Shown here piece by piece: positions 1 through 9,400 of a stretch of DNA of 64,000 bases. Every line of letters starts with the position of its first letter. The stretch's first letter is position 1. This DNA comes from Synechococcus sp. PCC 6312 (GTDB lineage Bacteria > Cyanobacteriota > Cyanobacteriia > Thermosynechococcales > Thermosynechococcaceae), in contig NC_019680.1 in the NCBI RefSeq assembly GCF_000316685.1, forward strand, positions 3,633,277 through 3,697,276. The letters run 5' to 3'. The translations under genes were made by a program, and so were the position numbers. The notes below the pieces were generated by a model. The model searched no databases, was not told where the DNA came from, and saw only the letters and a list, made by a program, of their open reading frames with translations.

Positions 1-732
1 CTCCATAAAGTGCTAATCGGGGCCTGGGGCACATTGGGGATCATCACCGAATTAACGTTGCGGGTCTATCCTCTGCCGGAACACAGTCAAACCTGGCTCA
101 TGGGTGGGGCCTCTGATCGATTGGCCCAACTGCTGCCGGATTTACGCGGTAATAGTCTAATGCCGACTTGTCTAGATTTGCTCTCTCCCGATTGGCTGAC
201 ATCAACGCATTTACAGGGCGACTTGGGCTTACGGGTGCAGTTTCAAGGCTTTAGGCCAGCGGTACAAGTGCAAGGGAAACGCCTCAAGCAGTTAGCTCAA
301 CAGGCCGGGGTACAGATTACGGAAATTCCCCAACCATTAGCGGGCCTGGGGGCTGGGAATTTGGGGGCCGGGGGGCTGCGAGCCAAGTTTGGTCTCTTAC
401 CCGATCAAGGGGTGTTAGGTCTGAACATGATCTTGGCTGAGATTACTAAACTAGGCCTGGGTGGTTCCCTCGTGTTCCATTGGGGGGCCGGGATTGGGGA
501 AATGCAACTGTTGGGGGATGAACCCGCTTTAGCCAAAATTGTCACTATTATTCGTCCTCTCTGCCAGGCCCGCGGGGGATTTTTCACCGTCTTAGATGCG
601 CCCTTAGCCCTCAAGCAAAGCCTGGATCTATGGGGCTACACCGGGAATGCAATGGCACTCATGGGAACAATTAAGCAACAATTTGATCCCAAGGGCCTGT
701 TGAGTCCGCAACGTTTTGTCGGAGGGATTTAA
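1..732 (+). CDS. glcE: Glycolate oxidase FAD-binding subunit GlcE, 3' part
   Basis: The reading frame is open from base 1, so the gene begins upstream of the window and only the C-terminal ~243 residues are seen. The visible part fits the C-terminal FAD-linked oxidase domain of GlcE, including the late segment near the end with FDPKGLLSP, typical of GlcD/GlcE proteins, where the flavin domain closes. GlcE works with GlcD and the iron-sulfur subunit GlcF to oxidise glycolate to glyoxylate, which recycles photorespiratory glycolate in cyanobacteria. The stop overlaps the glcF start by one base (TAATG), so the two are translationally coupled. The glcE assignment over glcD rests mainly on the glcF neighbour and the short, glycine-rich C-terminal domain. 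Confidence 0.85.
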   Translation, partial: LHKVLIGAWGTLGIITELTLRVYPLPEHSQTWLMGGASDRLAQLLPDLRGNSLMPTCLDLLSPDWLTSTHLQGDLGLRVQFQGFRPAVQVQGKRLKQLAQQAGVQITEIPQPLAGLGAGNLGAGGLRAKFGLLPDQGVLGLNMILAEITKLGLGGSLVFHWGAGIGEMQLLGDEPALAKIVTIIRPLCQARGGFFTVLDAPLALKQSLDLWGYTGNAMALMGTIKQQFDPKGLLSPQRFVGGI

Positions 733-2093
733 TGTCAGAGTTGCCAGCCTCATTACCCGTATCAGCGGCCACCTATCCTCCCTTCCTTGGCTTTGATAAC
801 CAATCACCCCCGGATCCGAAGCTGATTGATACCTGTGTCCACTGTGGGTTTTGTTTAGCCACCTGTCCCAGTTACCGAGTGATTGGCAAGGAAACCGACT
901 CTCCGCGGGGGCGGATTTACTTAATGGATGGGATCAACACCGCCAAAGTCCCCCTTTCACCAGCAACCGTCCAACATTTTGACTCCTGTTTAGGCTGTTT
1001 AGCCTGTGTCACGACTTGCCCCTCGGGGGTGGCCTATGACCAGTTAATTGCCGCCACTCGTCCCCAAATTGAACGGAATCACAAACGGTCTTTAGGAGAG
1101 CAACTCTTACGGACGCTGATCTTCACTACATTTCCCTATCCCCAGCGTTTACGGGTCTTGTTGGCTCCCCTCTGGCTCTATCAAAAAATGGGGATACAAA
1201 CCCTTTGGCGGCGGTCTCCTTTAGCGAAACTGTTACCTAAATCCCTCGGGGCGATGGAAAAAATGTTGCCCCCGATTCCCCCCCAGGCCTGGCAGGATAA
1301 ATTTCCAACTGTGATTCCAGCCCAAGGGACAAAACGATTTCGAGTCGGGTTCATTCTCGGCTGTGTCCAACGGATTTTCTTGCCAGAAGTCAACGAAGCT
1401 ACGGTGAGGGTCTTAACGGCCAATGGCTGTGAAGTCGTGATTCCCCCTAGCCAAGGCTGTTGCGCTGCTCTCTCCCACCACCAAGGCCAAGAAGCCCAGG
1501 CCCAAGCTCTTGCTCGCCAGATGATTGATACCTTTGACCAGTGGGATTTAGATGCCGTGATTATTAACGCCTCGGGTTGCGGCCATACCCTGAAGGAATA
1601 CGGACACTTACTAGCGGAAGACCCAGACTACGCCACACCGGCTCAAGCCTTTGCCAGCAAAGTTAAAGATGTTCAAGAATTTCTCGCCAATGTGGGTTTA
1701 ACCGCCCCCCTCCATCCCCTCCAAGAAGATCCCCTGACACTGGTTTATCAAGATGCCTGTCACATGATTCATGGGCAAAAAATCAGCCTGCAACCCCGTC
1801 AGCTTTTACGGAAAATTCCTGGTGTGACCTTGCGCGAACCGATTGATGCGGCGTTATGTTGTGGGAGTGCCGGGGTTTATAACATTTTCCAGCCGGACGT
1901 GGCTGCGGAACTGGGCCGACAAAAAGTCAAAAACCTGACCCAAACCAAGGCAGACGTGATTGTCTCAGCTAATGTCGGTTGTACGTTGCAAATTCGCCAG
2001 TATCTTCCAGAGCAGCACCACACTATTCCCGTCTATCATCCGATGCAGCTTTTAGATTGGTCAATTCGCCAAGAACAGATTCCAGAGAATTAA
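732..2093 (+). CDS. glcF: Glycolate oxidase iron-sulfur subunit GlcF
   Basis: This 453-residue protein has two N-terminal 4Fe-4S ferredoxin motifs, CVHCGFCLATCPSY (about residues 35-48) and CLGCLACVTTCPSG (about 87-100). Two cysteine-rich CCG-type domains follow, with motifs GCCAALSHH and CCGSAGVYN. This is the standard GlcF layout and length. It carries electrons from the flavin subunits during glycolate oxidation. GGAGGG lies 8 bases before the ATG inside the end of glcE. The gene stops directly against the convergent Uma2-family gene with no spacer, and no terminator is visible at the junction. Confidence 0.93.
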   Translation: MSELPASLPVSAATYPPFLGFDNQSPPDPKLIDTCVHCGFCLATCPSYRVIGKETDSPRGRIYLMDGINTAKVPLSPATVQHFDSCLGCLACVTTCPSGVAYDQLIAATRPQIERNHKRSLGEQLLRTLIFTTFPYPQRLRVLLAPLWLYQKMGIQTLWRRSPLAKLLPKSLGAMEKMLPPIPPQAWQDKFPTVIPAQGTKRFRVGFILGCVQRIFLPEVNEATVRVLTANGCEVVIPPSQGCCAALSHHQGQEAQAQALARQMIDTFDQWDLDAVIINASGCGHTLKEYGHLLAEDPDYATPAQAFASKVKDVQEFLANVGLTAPLHPLQEDPLTLVYQDACHMIHGQKISLQPRQLLRKIPGVTLREPIDAALCCGSAGVYNIFQPDVAAELGRQKVKNLTQTKADVIVSANVGCTLQIRQYLPEQHHTIPVYHPMQLLDWSIRQEQIPEN

Positions 2094-2789
2094 TTAAGGT
2101 TCAACCCCAGCCTTGCGCAGAAGTTCCAGTAACCGCAGGTTTTCCGCCTCGGCCTGGTCTGCCCGTTGTTTTTCCAAGTCAGCCCGCTCTTGGGCTAGAA
2201 TTAATGACATTTGGGCCGCCTCTGCTTGTTTGGCCAGTTCAATCGTGGACAAAAAAGGTTTTCCATCCGGGTAATAGACCTTGAGCAATTCTGGTGTCCA
2301 AGCAAAGCGAATCCCTAAACGGGGGCTAGTCCAGGCCTCGATTTCTTCAATCAATTCCAGTTTGTCCTCAACCCGCTCCAGGCCAGTGAGTTCATGGCGA
2401 TCCGGATCATAGATGTAATATTCTTCCACGCCGTATCGCTCATAAAACTGGAGTTTTTTGGTCATTTCTTTGAGCGTATTCCCCGGCGACAAAATCTCAA
2501 ACACGACTTGGGGCGCAATATTATTCTCTTGCCACTGGCGATAGGAACCCCTGTCTCCTTTAGGACGACCCAAGGCCACTAAGACATCGGGGGCAATCCG
2601 AATATCGGGCCGACCTTCGACGGGATACCAGAGTAAGTCACCCCCCACAAAGACATTAGGATCATTGGCAAACAAACATTCCAGATTTTCTTTGATCAGG
2701 ACAATCCAGTTAAATTGCTTGGTGTTGTCAGCCATCGGTTGCCCGTCACTATCGGGGTAGATAATGTCCGGTTGGGTTGCCAGTGTCAT
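2094..2789 (-). CDS. Uma2 family (DUF820) putative restriction-endonuclease-fold protein
   Basis: The protein has a PD-(D/E)XK-like core: IAPDVLVALG, then VVFEILSPGNTLKEM, a lysine-rich stretch and YYIYDPDRHELTGL. It ends in an Ala/Glu/Arg-rich coiled-coil tail (about residues 175-230). This is the signature of the Uma2/DUF820 family, greatly expanded in cyanobacteria and of unknown role. The tail seen in many members may mediate oligomerisation. I prefer the ATG at 2789 (MTLATQPD) over a GTG three codons upstream because family members usually begin this way and a GGGTGG lies just before it. Nuclease activity is inferred from the fold only. Confidence 0.85.
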   Translation of the reverse strand: MTLATQPDIIYPDSDGQPMADNTKQFNWIVLIKENLECLFANDPNVFVGGDLLWYPVEGRPDIRIAPDVLVALGRPKGDRGSYRQWQENNIAPQVVFEILSPGNTLKEMTKKLQFYERYGVEEYYIYDPDRHELTGLERVEDKLELIEEIEAWTSPRLGIRFAWTPELLKVYYPDGKPFLSTIELAKQAEAAQMSLILAQERADLEKQRADQAEAENLRLLELLRKAGVEP

Positions 2790-2987
2790 GATGTCCACCC
2801 AGTCAGGGTTAGTTTTATTTTAACCAAGCCAAGTTCTCCACAAGTGGCCTGGGACAGTTACAAAAGCTTAACAGGGGCCTTGTGCATACTCCTGCATAAT
2901 CCAGAGGAGCGGAACGGTATCACCAATAGGTCAGTTGTAATGTGTCAATTTGCCTTGGACTAACCCTTGAGTTTGTTGAGCGAGATT

Positions 2988-3728
2988 ATGGTCAAAACGG
3001 CAGTTTTACCCCCTTTAATGGAATATACTCATCCCTTGGTACAGCCCCTCCTCAAGCTGAGTGACCAGGCCCTTGTGGAATCTTTTCAACAGCAGTTACA
3101 ACAAGGCCGCTATTTTGTGGCGATTTTTGCCCGCTATGCGCCTTTGGTTTATAGTGTCCTCTCCCACCACGCCCGCAGCCAAGTCCAAATTGATTTCTTG
3201 TACGCCAAAACCTGGCAAACCATTTTCGTTAGTTTACACGCCGTCAAGTTTACCGAAGCGGGGGTATTGATGGCCGATGAAGATCAAGCTCCTGTCCCCA
3301 CATTCCGGGCCTGGGTATTAAATCAAGTGGCCGCCTGTGTCCATAGCCCAGTGCCTCCCATTGAGTCTATTTCCTATACCCTCCAAGTCGCTTCCCCCCC
3401 ATTTTGGTGTTATTTGGAAGCAGCCCTAGCCTACCTACCCGCCCTAACTCGCCTAATTTTGGTGACAACACAGACCTTTCACTGGAATACGGAGCGATTG
3501 ATTGCCTTTCTTGAGGCCGAAGACCAACCCATCACTCTCGGAGAAATTTCCCAGCATCTCCAAAATGGCTACCAACTGTTACGGGATTGCCTGCCCGGTG
3601 ATGTGCAAACGATTTACCTCAGCCAGATTGCCCCCGCTAGAACCACAGTCAGCCAGGACTTCCATGCGGATTTAGATCGTTTGGCCAACAATCTATTTGC
3701 CGAGGAAACCTTACCCATTCCCGCTTAG
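2988..3728 (+). CDS. Sigma-70 region 2-like protein of unknown role
   Basis: A 246-residue protein whose first third (GRYFVAIFARYAPLVYSVL, then a helix rich in Ala/Gln) resembles sigma-70 region 2. The remainder lacks the expected region 4 helix-turn-helix pattern and instead reads as hydrophobic helices with a PITLGEISQHLQNGY segment. Similar cyanobacterial proteins are, from memory, often labelled sigma-70 family, but promoter recognition here is unproven. I chose ATG at 2988; an in-frame TTG at 2967 would add seven residues without a better ribosome site. The stop overlaps the convergent hydrolase stop within a TTAG. It could be a degenerate sigma factor or a regulator that borrowed the fold. 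Confidence 0.55.
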   Translation: MVKTAVLPPLMEYTHPLVQPLLKLSDQALVESFQQQLQQGRYFVAIFARYAPLVYSVLSHHARSQVQIDFLYAKTWQTIFVSLHAVKFTEAGVLMADEDQAPVPTFRAWVLNQVAACVHSPVPPIESISYTLQVASPPFWCYLEAALAYLPALTRLILVTTQTFHWNTERLIAFLEAEDQPITLGEISQHLQNGYQLLRDCLPGDVQTIYLSQIAPARTTVSQDFHADLDRLANNLFAEETLPIPA

Positions 3729-4546
3729 GGTTTACTCCCCTCCCCCTTGAGGGACTCCAGAAAAGCCAACATTGCGCCTGTAACCAATTGGGACGACTCA
3801 ATGATAGAACCATGGCCGGTTTCAGGTAGGACTGCAAACTGGGCCTGGGGGATCCCTTGGGCTAGCTGGTGGGCAAATTTGATGGGCGTGATCAAGTCCT
3901 GATCTCCGTGGAGAATTAAGGTGGGGCAGTGAATTGAGACTAGGCGGCTAATGGTGTTGCTCTGGATGATCGCCTGGCTTTGGTGAGCTAATTCCTGGGG
4001 TGAAGGTAAGTTTGGGATGGAGTCAATGCCCTGGAAAATCTGGTTAATGGCCTGGGGAGTGGCAAAAAACCGCTGACTAAATAACCAATGGACTAGAGAC
4101 TTCAGGTAAAACCGCATCTCAAGCCGTGTTGCTAAATCACCCAATAATTGCATCAGGGCCTGGAATTTCGGATCCGGCATGGCCCAAGTTGCCAATAAAA
4201 TCAGGCTTTTGACTTTTTCAGGGGCCAGAAATACCAGTTCTTGGGCAATTTGCCCCCCCAAGGAATGCCCCGCCACATGAACCGCATTAATGCCTAAATG
4301 CTCTAAAAGCACGGCAATATCTTGGGCGAGATCGGTAACACGGTATTCATGTTCAGAAGTGGAACTCTGCCCAATGCCCCGATTATCCAAGCGTAAGATT
4401 CGGTAATCTTGAATTAACTCCGGCAGCATCAATGCCCAAGTCGAGGTGTCGCTAGCAAAGCCTGGAATTAAAAGAAGCCAATCTCCTGCGTGATTACCTG
4501 ATACGGTGTAGTACAGTTCAGCCTGACCGATTAAGAATTTAGGCAT
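3725..4546 (-). CDS. Alpha/beta hydrolase
   Basis: An alpha/beta-hydrolase of about 273 residues with an oxyanion-hole region LLLIPGFASDTSTW, a strand-turn RILRLDNRGIGQSS, the nucleophile elbow GHSLGGQ (Ser), an acid after PTLILHGDQD, and the late His in ETGHGS. Substrate cannot be read from sequence; close forms include esterases, C-C hydrolases and haloperoxidase-like enzymes. The frame is open upstream to 4732, but that would run into the minC coding region in another frame. The ATG at 4546 (MPKFLIGQAELYY) begins the domain and leaves an 82-base gap after minC. It is probably co-transcribed with minC. Confidence 0.85.
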   Translation of the reverse strand: MPKFLIGQAELYYTVSGNHAGDWLLLIPGFASDTSTWALMLPELIQDYRILRLDNRGIGQSSTSEHEYRVTDLAQDIAVLLEHLGINAVHVAGHSLGGQIAQELVFLAPEKVKSLILLATWAMPDPKFQALMQLLGDLATRLEMRFYLKSLVHWLFSQRFFATPQAINQIFQGIDSIPNLPSPQELAHQSQAIIQSNTISRLVSIHCPTLILHGDQDLITPIKFAHQLAQGIPQAQFAVLPETGHGSIIESSQLVTGAMLAFLESLKGEGSKP

Positions 4547-4628
4547 GGTGGAGTTGTAAGCATCTATCTGAGTCGGCTCAGAAATAACCGTTGCGTTTGA
4601 GGATTGGCTAATGAGGACGGGTTTTTCC

Positions 4629-5465
4629 TTAGGCAAGGTGAAGGTGGCCGACTGGGGCAATCTGGATCCCGTTGGGGGTGGCATAGGCAACTTCTGGATA
4701 GAAACCCTTGGGAGGAGTCGGGCTACGGGCAATTAAGTCAGCAATTCGCAATTGAGTGGCGGCTAAGTACAGTCCCATAATCCGGGCTGATAAATTCCCA
4801 CCTGCTCCAGCATGAACAACCCCACGAATGCGGCCCCAGACTAAAATATCTCCACCAGCAATAATGGTGCTGCCTGGGTTCAAATCACCAACGAGAATGA
4901 CCGAGCCAGCATGACAAATTTCATTGCCAGATCGCAGAGTTGTTTGCAGATAGAGAGGGCTAGCGGTGGGGGCCGCCTCTGTAGGGCTTGCTTCGCTATC
5001 AGGAAAGGGGGGGATGAAGAGAGTTTGTTCAACGCTGTAACCGAGGGTGGCGGCGGCAATGGCGGTTTGACGACGACTGGTGCAAATTCTTTGTACGTTA
5101 ATGTGGACAGGGTGAAAAGCTTCCGCGAGTTGTTGGAGTTGGCGTTGGTCGAGGAGGCGATTCCCGACGCGCACTTCCATATGGGTTTGGGGAGACCAAA
5201 ATGGAGACCGGGCTTGAAGATGGAGTTGCAATTGTTGCCAAACCGCTTCCCAGTCTCCAGGCATTTCCGGCGGTAGTTGGAGAATGAGTTGCCCCGCTTG
5301 ACTGTAGAGATTGATGCCAAAATCTGTGATGTTCGCAACGGGTTGGCTGGGTTCCAGTTCTGGTAATTCTTCAGCTAAGGCAGGCGATTCAGAGGCAGTG
5401 GGGGTGGTTTGAGCAGGGAGATCGCTGGTCTTGGTCTCTCCAGGATTTTGCTCCATAGCTGTCAT
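4629..5465 (-). CDS. minC: Septum site-determining protein MinC
   Basis: The C-terminal third (about residues 175-270) is the MinC beta-helix: RSGNEICHAGSVILVGDLNPGS, then GGDILVWGRIRGVVHAGAGG and RIMGLYLAATQLRIADL. MinC inhibits FtsZ assembly away from midcell and is normally recruited by MinD. The N-terminal 70 residues are Pro/Glu-rich and poorly conserved, followed by the FtsZ-inhibiting domain. The start ATG overlaps the stop of the upstream exported protein (ATGA). No minD or minE follows; an alpha/beta hydrolase occupies that place. minD/minE must be elsewhere or absent. Confidence 0.9.
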   Translation of the reverse strand: MTAMEQNPGETKTSDLPAQTTPTASESPALAEELPELEPSQPVANITDFGINLYSQAGQLILQLPPEMPGDWEAVWQQLQLHLQARSPFWSPQTHMEVRVGNRLLDQRQLQQLAEAFHPVHINVQRICTSRRQTAIAAATLGYSVEQTLFIPPFPDSEASPTEAAPTASPLYLQTTLRSGNEICHAGSVILVGDLNPGSTIIAGGDILVWGRIRGVVHAGAGGNLSARIMGLYLAATQLRIADLIARSPTPPKGFYPEVAYATPNGIQIAPVGHLHLA

Positions 5466-6250
5466 GGTTGACCAATCCGTAGCCGTTGGGTCACGAGGAT
5501 CTTACCTGTATCCCGAATTAGGGCGATGGATATCCACTGGCTCCCGGCCTGGTTGGGGGCCCGGCCAATTTTAAATAACCCGCCCGCTGGCAATAACTCT
5601 AGTTTCAAGGGAGGAGATTTGAGGTAAGTTTCTGGGGTGATGGGTTGAACGGTAGCGGTTCCTAAGAGGAGGGATTCACCTAGGGGTTCTTGAACAATGA
5701 CATCTAAGTTGTAATCTTGACCGAGCTTGACGGCAGTGGGGAGATTAAATTGGACTGTGGGTGGAGCCGAGCCAGAGGTCATCTTGGTCTGCTCAGAGGT
5801 AATGTCCTGCCAGGTAATTTGCCCGTTGACAATTTTTTGCCGACTGCTCAGGTTAGATTCAAGGGTTAGGGGTTGCTCTTGAAACTGACCTTTGCCGTTA
5901 ATGGTGGTAGTGAGTTCAACGTCCCAGCCTGTGGCATTACGTTTCCAACGATTGACGGTGGTGCGATAGGTCAGGGTAGGATACTCTTCCCAAAGGCGTT
6001 TAATGACTTTCTCAAGTATTTCCCGATTCAGACCATCCGTAGAGCTAAAACTGGGGGCATAAAACTCTAAAAGTGCTGCCAAATCCCGTTGATTAGCCGC
6101 AGTATCAATTTTCTGAATGAGGGACTGGAGTTCTGTGGGGACGGCTGGGCGAGAAACATTTCCCTGGGCCTGGGCTGTGAGATCAGCGATTCCAGCGCTA
6201 CTGGTGGCTAGGGTCAACACTAAGAGAGCAGATAAATAAGAACGGGTCAT
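5462..6250 (-). CDS. Exported NTF2-like (SnoaL-like) conserved protein
   Basis: The N-terminus (MTRSYLSALLVLTLATSSAG, then ...LTAQAQG) is a Sec signal peptide with likely cleavage after AQA. Residues about 35-140 resemble an NTF2/SnoaL-like cone fold with the repeated motif AANQRDLAALLEFYAPSF. A beta-rich C-terminal domain of about 110 residues follows. The gene overlaps minC by ATGA and is therefore translationally coupled to it. That arrangement suggests a cell-envelope or division link, but no activity is known to me. No catalytic residues are evident. Confidence 0.7.
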   Translation of the reverse strand: MTRSYLSALLVLTLATSSAGIADLTAQAQGNVSRPAVPTELQSLIQKIDTAANQRDLAALLEFYAPSFSSTDGLNREILEKVIKRLWEEYPTLTYRTTVNRWKRNATGWDVELTTTINGKGQFQEQPLTLESNLSSRQKIVNGQITWQDITSEQTKMTSGSAPPTVQFNLPTAVKLGQDYNLDVIVQEPLGESLLLGTATVQPITPETYLKSPPLKLELLPAGGLFKIGRAPNQAGSQWISIALIRDTGKILVTQRLRIGQP

Positions 6251-6410
6251 TCTATGCCTCAGCCAAGAGAAGATGAAAATTCACGGAAACGCGCAATTTT
6301 ACTTATGCTTTATGATACTCCCCGGCCCCAGGCCTGGTGATATTGAGCCTGTAAAAATCTCCTCGGTGAAGTAAGGGTGGGCGTAATCTAAGTCTGAACC
6401 AGGCCATTGG

Positions 6411-9400
6411 TTAGGAAATGATCGCCCCTAAGGTTTGTAATGTTAACTTCTCGGCTTCCGTGAGTCCGCTGGCATTAACCAGATTCATCCCCTCATAAAT
6501 TCGATCCGGTCGTAAGATTTTAAGACAGGTTCCGGTGTCGGCATCCCAGAGGCGAATCGTTTCATCAAAGCTGCTACTGATCAACAGATTAGGGCAGTCA
6601 TAACCTGGTAGGGGCCTGGGGCTAAAGGCAACGGCGGTTACTTTGGCTTGATGATCGGTAAGTGTGTGTAAGCATTGGCCAGTCGTCACATCCCAAATTC
6701 GCACCGTGTTATCTCCGGCCCCACTAGCAACTAGCCGTCCATCAGAGTTAAATGCCACCCAGGCCACGGCAGCTGTATGTCCCACCAGGGTAAGGAGGGC
6801 TGTATTGGTTTGATAATTCCAAACGCTCACTGTACAGTCATCACCGCCACTGGCAATTAGGGGTTGGTCGGGGTGAAAGGCAATCGTCCAAGGTTTGTTG
6901 GCCTGGCCGCTCAGGGTTTGGTGGGGCTGGTCTGCGGTCAGATGCCAGAGATACAGCTGCCCAGTGTGATGTCCCGTGGCTATGAGGGGTTGATGGGGAT
7001 GAATCGTAACCACATGGGGATGGCCCAAGGATTTGGGAATTTCCAGAGTCCGAAACAGTTCTGCGGTGCGATAGTTCCACAGTTGAATGACTTTGGCGGT
7101 GCTGGAGATGGCGATGAACGGAAAATCGGAGTGATGGCTGCCACTGACATAGAGTGCGACCAGGCCCGTTTTACAGGTATGCCGACAAATGCCCGTCTCT
7201 AAATCCCAGAGCTTGAGTATCCCTTCATCGTCAATACTGGCCAGAGTCGAACCATCGCCACAGAGCGTTAAGCAAATAATCGGGCCGGTGTGACCAGATA
7301 GGATTCGTGGAGAGTGGCCGCTGATTAAATCCCAAAGACGAATTTGTCGATCATTGCTGCCTGTGATCAAACGGGTTCCGGCGGGATGGATGGCCAGGGT
7401 GCGACAGGTGACACTCAATCCATACAATGTCCGCTCACACAGACGCGCTGCCACCGACCAAAACTTAATTTCATTGTTACTGACGCTATAGAGAGACTGG
7501 CCATCTTGGCTAAACACCACTGACCAAATCAGATCTCGATGTCCGGCCAATGTCGCTACTGGCTGCCCCGTACTGACTTGCCACAAACGAATCAGGCTAT
7601 CTTGACCAGCCGTGGCCACTAGGCTGCCATCAGGACTGAAGGATAATCCCAAAAGTTGGCCGCGGTGAAGGCTGAGAGTATGACGACAGGGTAGGGGGAG
7701 AATTTGAGAGGAATCTAGGTTAGGAGAATCAGGGATAGTGTCCAGGCCCGCAGCATCCCACAGTCGCGCCACCCCATCAAACCCAGCCGTTGCCAACACA
7801 GTGCCATCGGGAGAAAATGCCACCTTCCAGACATTATCGCTGTGGGCCGTCAGTTGATAGAGGCACGTTCGACTGGGAAGATGCCAAAGTTTAATACAGC
7901 GGTCATAGCCACTACTGGCCAAAACAGTTCCTTGGGGATGGATGGCTAAACTCGCGACGGTGGCTTCATGGGCCGAGAATTCCTGCACCCCTTGATTGTG
8001 GTTGACATCCCAGACTTGAATCCTGCCATCTTCCAGGCCTAGGAAAAAGAGTTGCCCATCAATGCTATAACAGCCACTCCAAATAGGAGCCGGAGTTGAG
8101 ATCACCTGGAGACAGACCCCCGTAGGAATCTGCCAAAACTTGAGGGTGCGATCAAAACTGGCCGTGGCTAACACCTCACTAGTGGGACTAAAGGCAACCC
8201 CTAAGGCCAGGCCCTGATGCGCGGCCAGTGTCAGTTGACGTTGACCAGTTGTGACATCCCACATATGGACTAAGCCATCGGGGCCGGTCATGGCTAAATA
8301 GCGGTTATCAGGACTGAGGGCCGAGACATAGGGGCTATTAAAGGATTCAGCAAATAACACATAGGAGAAGCTGGCCTGGTGAAAGTTGACCCGATGTAGC
8401 CGTGCATTTTGGAGATCAGCCTGGGCAATGGTTAACCCGGAAAAATCCGCCCCAGTTAAATCGAGTTCTAAGGTTTGCATCAGGTTGAGAAGGTTGCCCG
8501 CCCCATAGCTTGCCCCAGGCCCTGTATCGCGGATTTGCTGGAGAATGTGGTGCATATGTTGGTGGAGGGACACAGCAGTTGGAAATTGGGACTGGAGATT
8601 GATCCCAATAGGTTGGAGGATGAGGCGGATTTGGGTCGAGCGAATATAGTCCTTACTACTGGCCTGGAGGAGGGCATGGCTCAAAAATAGGTTCAGTTCT
8701 CCAGTGAGCAATTCCGCCGTGACCTGTTCCACTAAAACATCAGTGACATATTCCATAACCACAGGCTGCTGGGTATAACCATTGGCTTGCTTTTCAATCA
8801 GACAGCGGTTAGTGAGAGCTTCCAGGGTTTCTAGGAGTTTGCGTTTTGGCAGGGGAGTCAGAATCAGGCCGAGTAAGACATCCAGGCCTAAGCCCTCTCG
8901 ACCAATAGCCAGCCAATACATCACACTCAATTCCAACGGAGTAAGTCGCTGAAACTGTTGATCGAGCAAGCGGCGAATGCCATTGAAAACGAGGGTATCT
9001 TCTTCCAGAAATGCGGCCACATCACCAGCAAATAAATCTTGAATCGAGGTGGCGACTATTTTGAGGATGAGGGGACAGTGGCTATAGCGAGAGCTTAATT
9101 GCTGTTGGACAGCCAGAGAACTATCAATATTCTTAGCTTGCAAGATGGCCTGAGCAATCTCCCAAGAACCTTCGAGTCTCCATAGGCGTACCTTCGCTTC
9201 TGTGCTGGCTAAAATTCCAATCTCAATGGGTCGCTCGCGACTGGTCAACAGAATACAACTTTGATGAGGTGTTTCACTCCCTAGGCGCAATAACTCACCA
9301 TAGTCCTCATAATCTGGGCGAAATCGGCCGGCATTCCGACTATCTAAAATTGTTTCCAAATTATCAAGAATGAGTAAGCAACGGGACTGACGGAATAGCT

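Noticed and set aside
2094..2789. Uma2 and Rpn-like genes as parts of transposons
   Set aside because: No terminal inverted repeats, target-site duplications or partner genes are visible; both are common stand-alone families in cyanobacteria.
4547..4732. An N-terminal extension of the alpha/beta hydrolase frame into minC
   Set aside because: It reads antisense-free but out-of-frame minC DNA and is Pro/Ser-rich without family similarity; the domain begins at ATG 4546.
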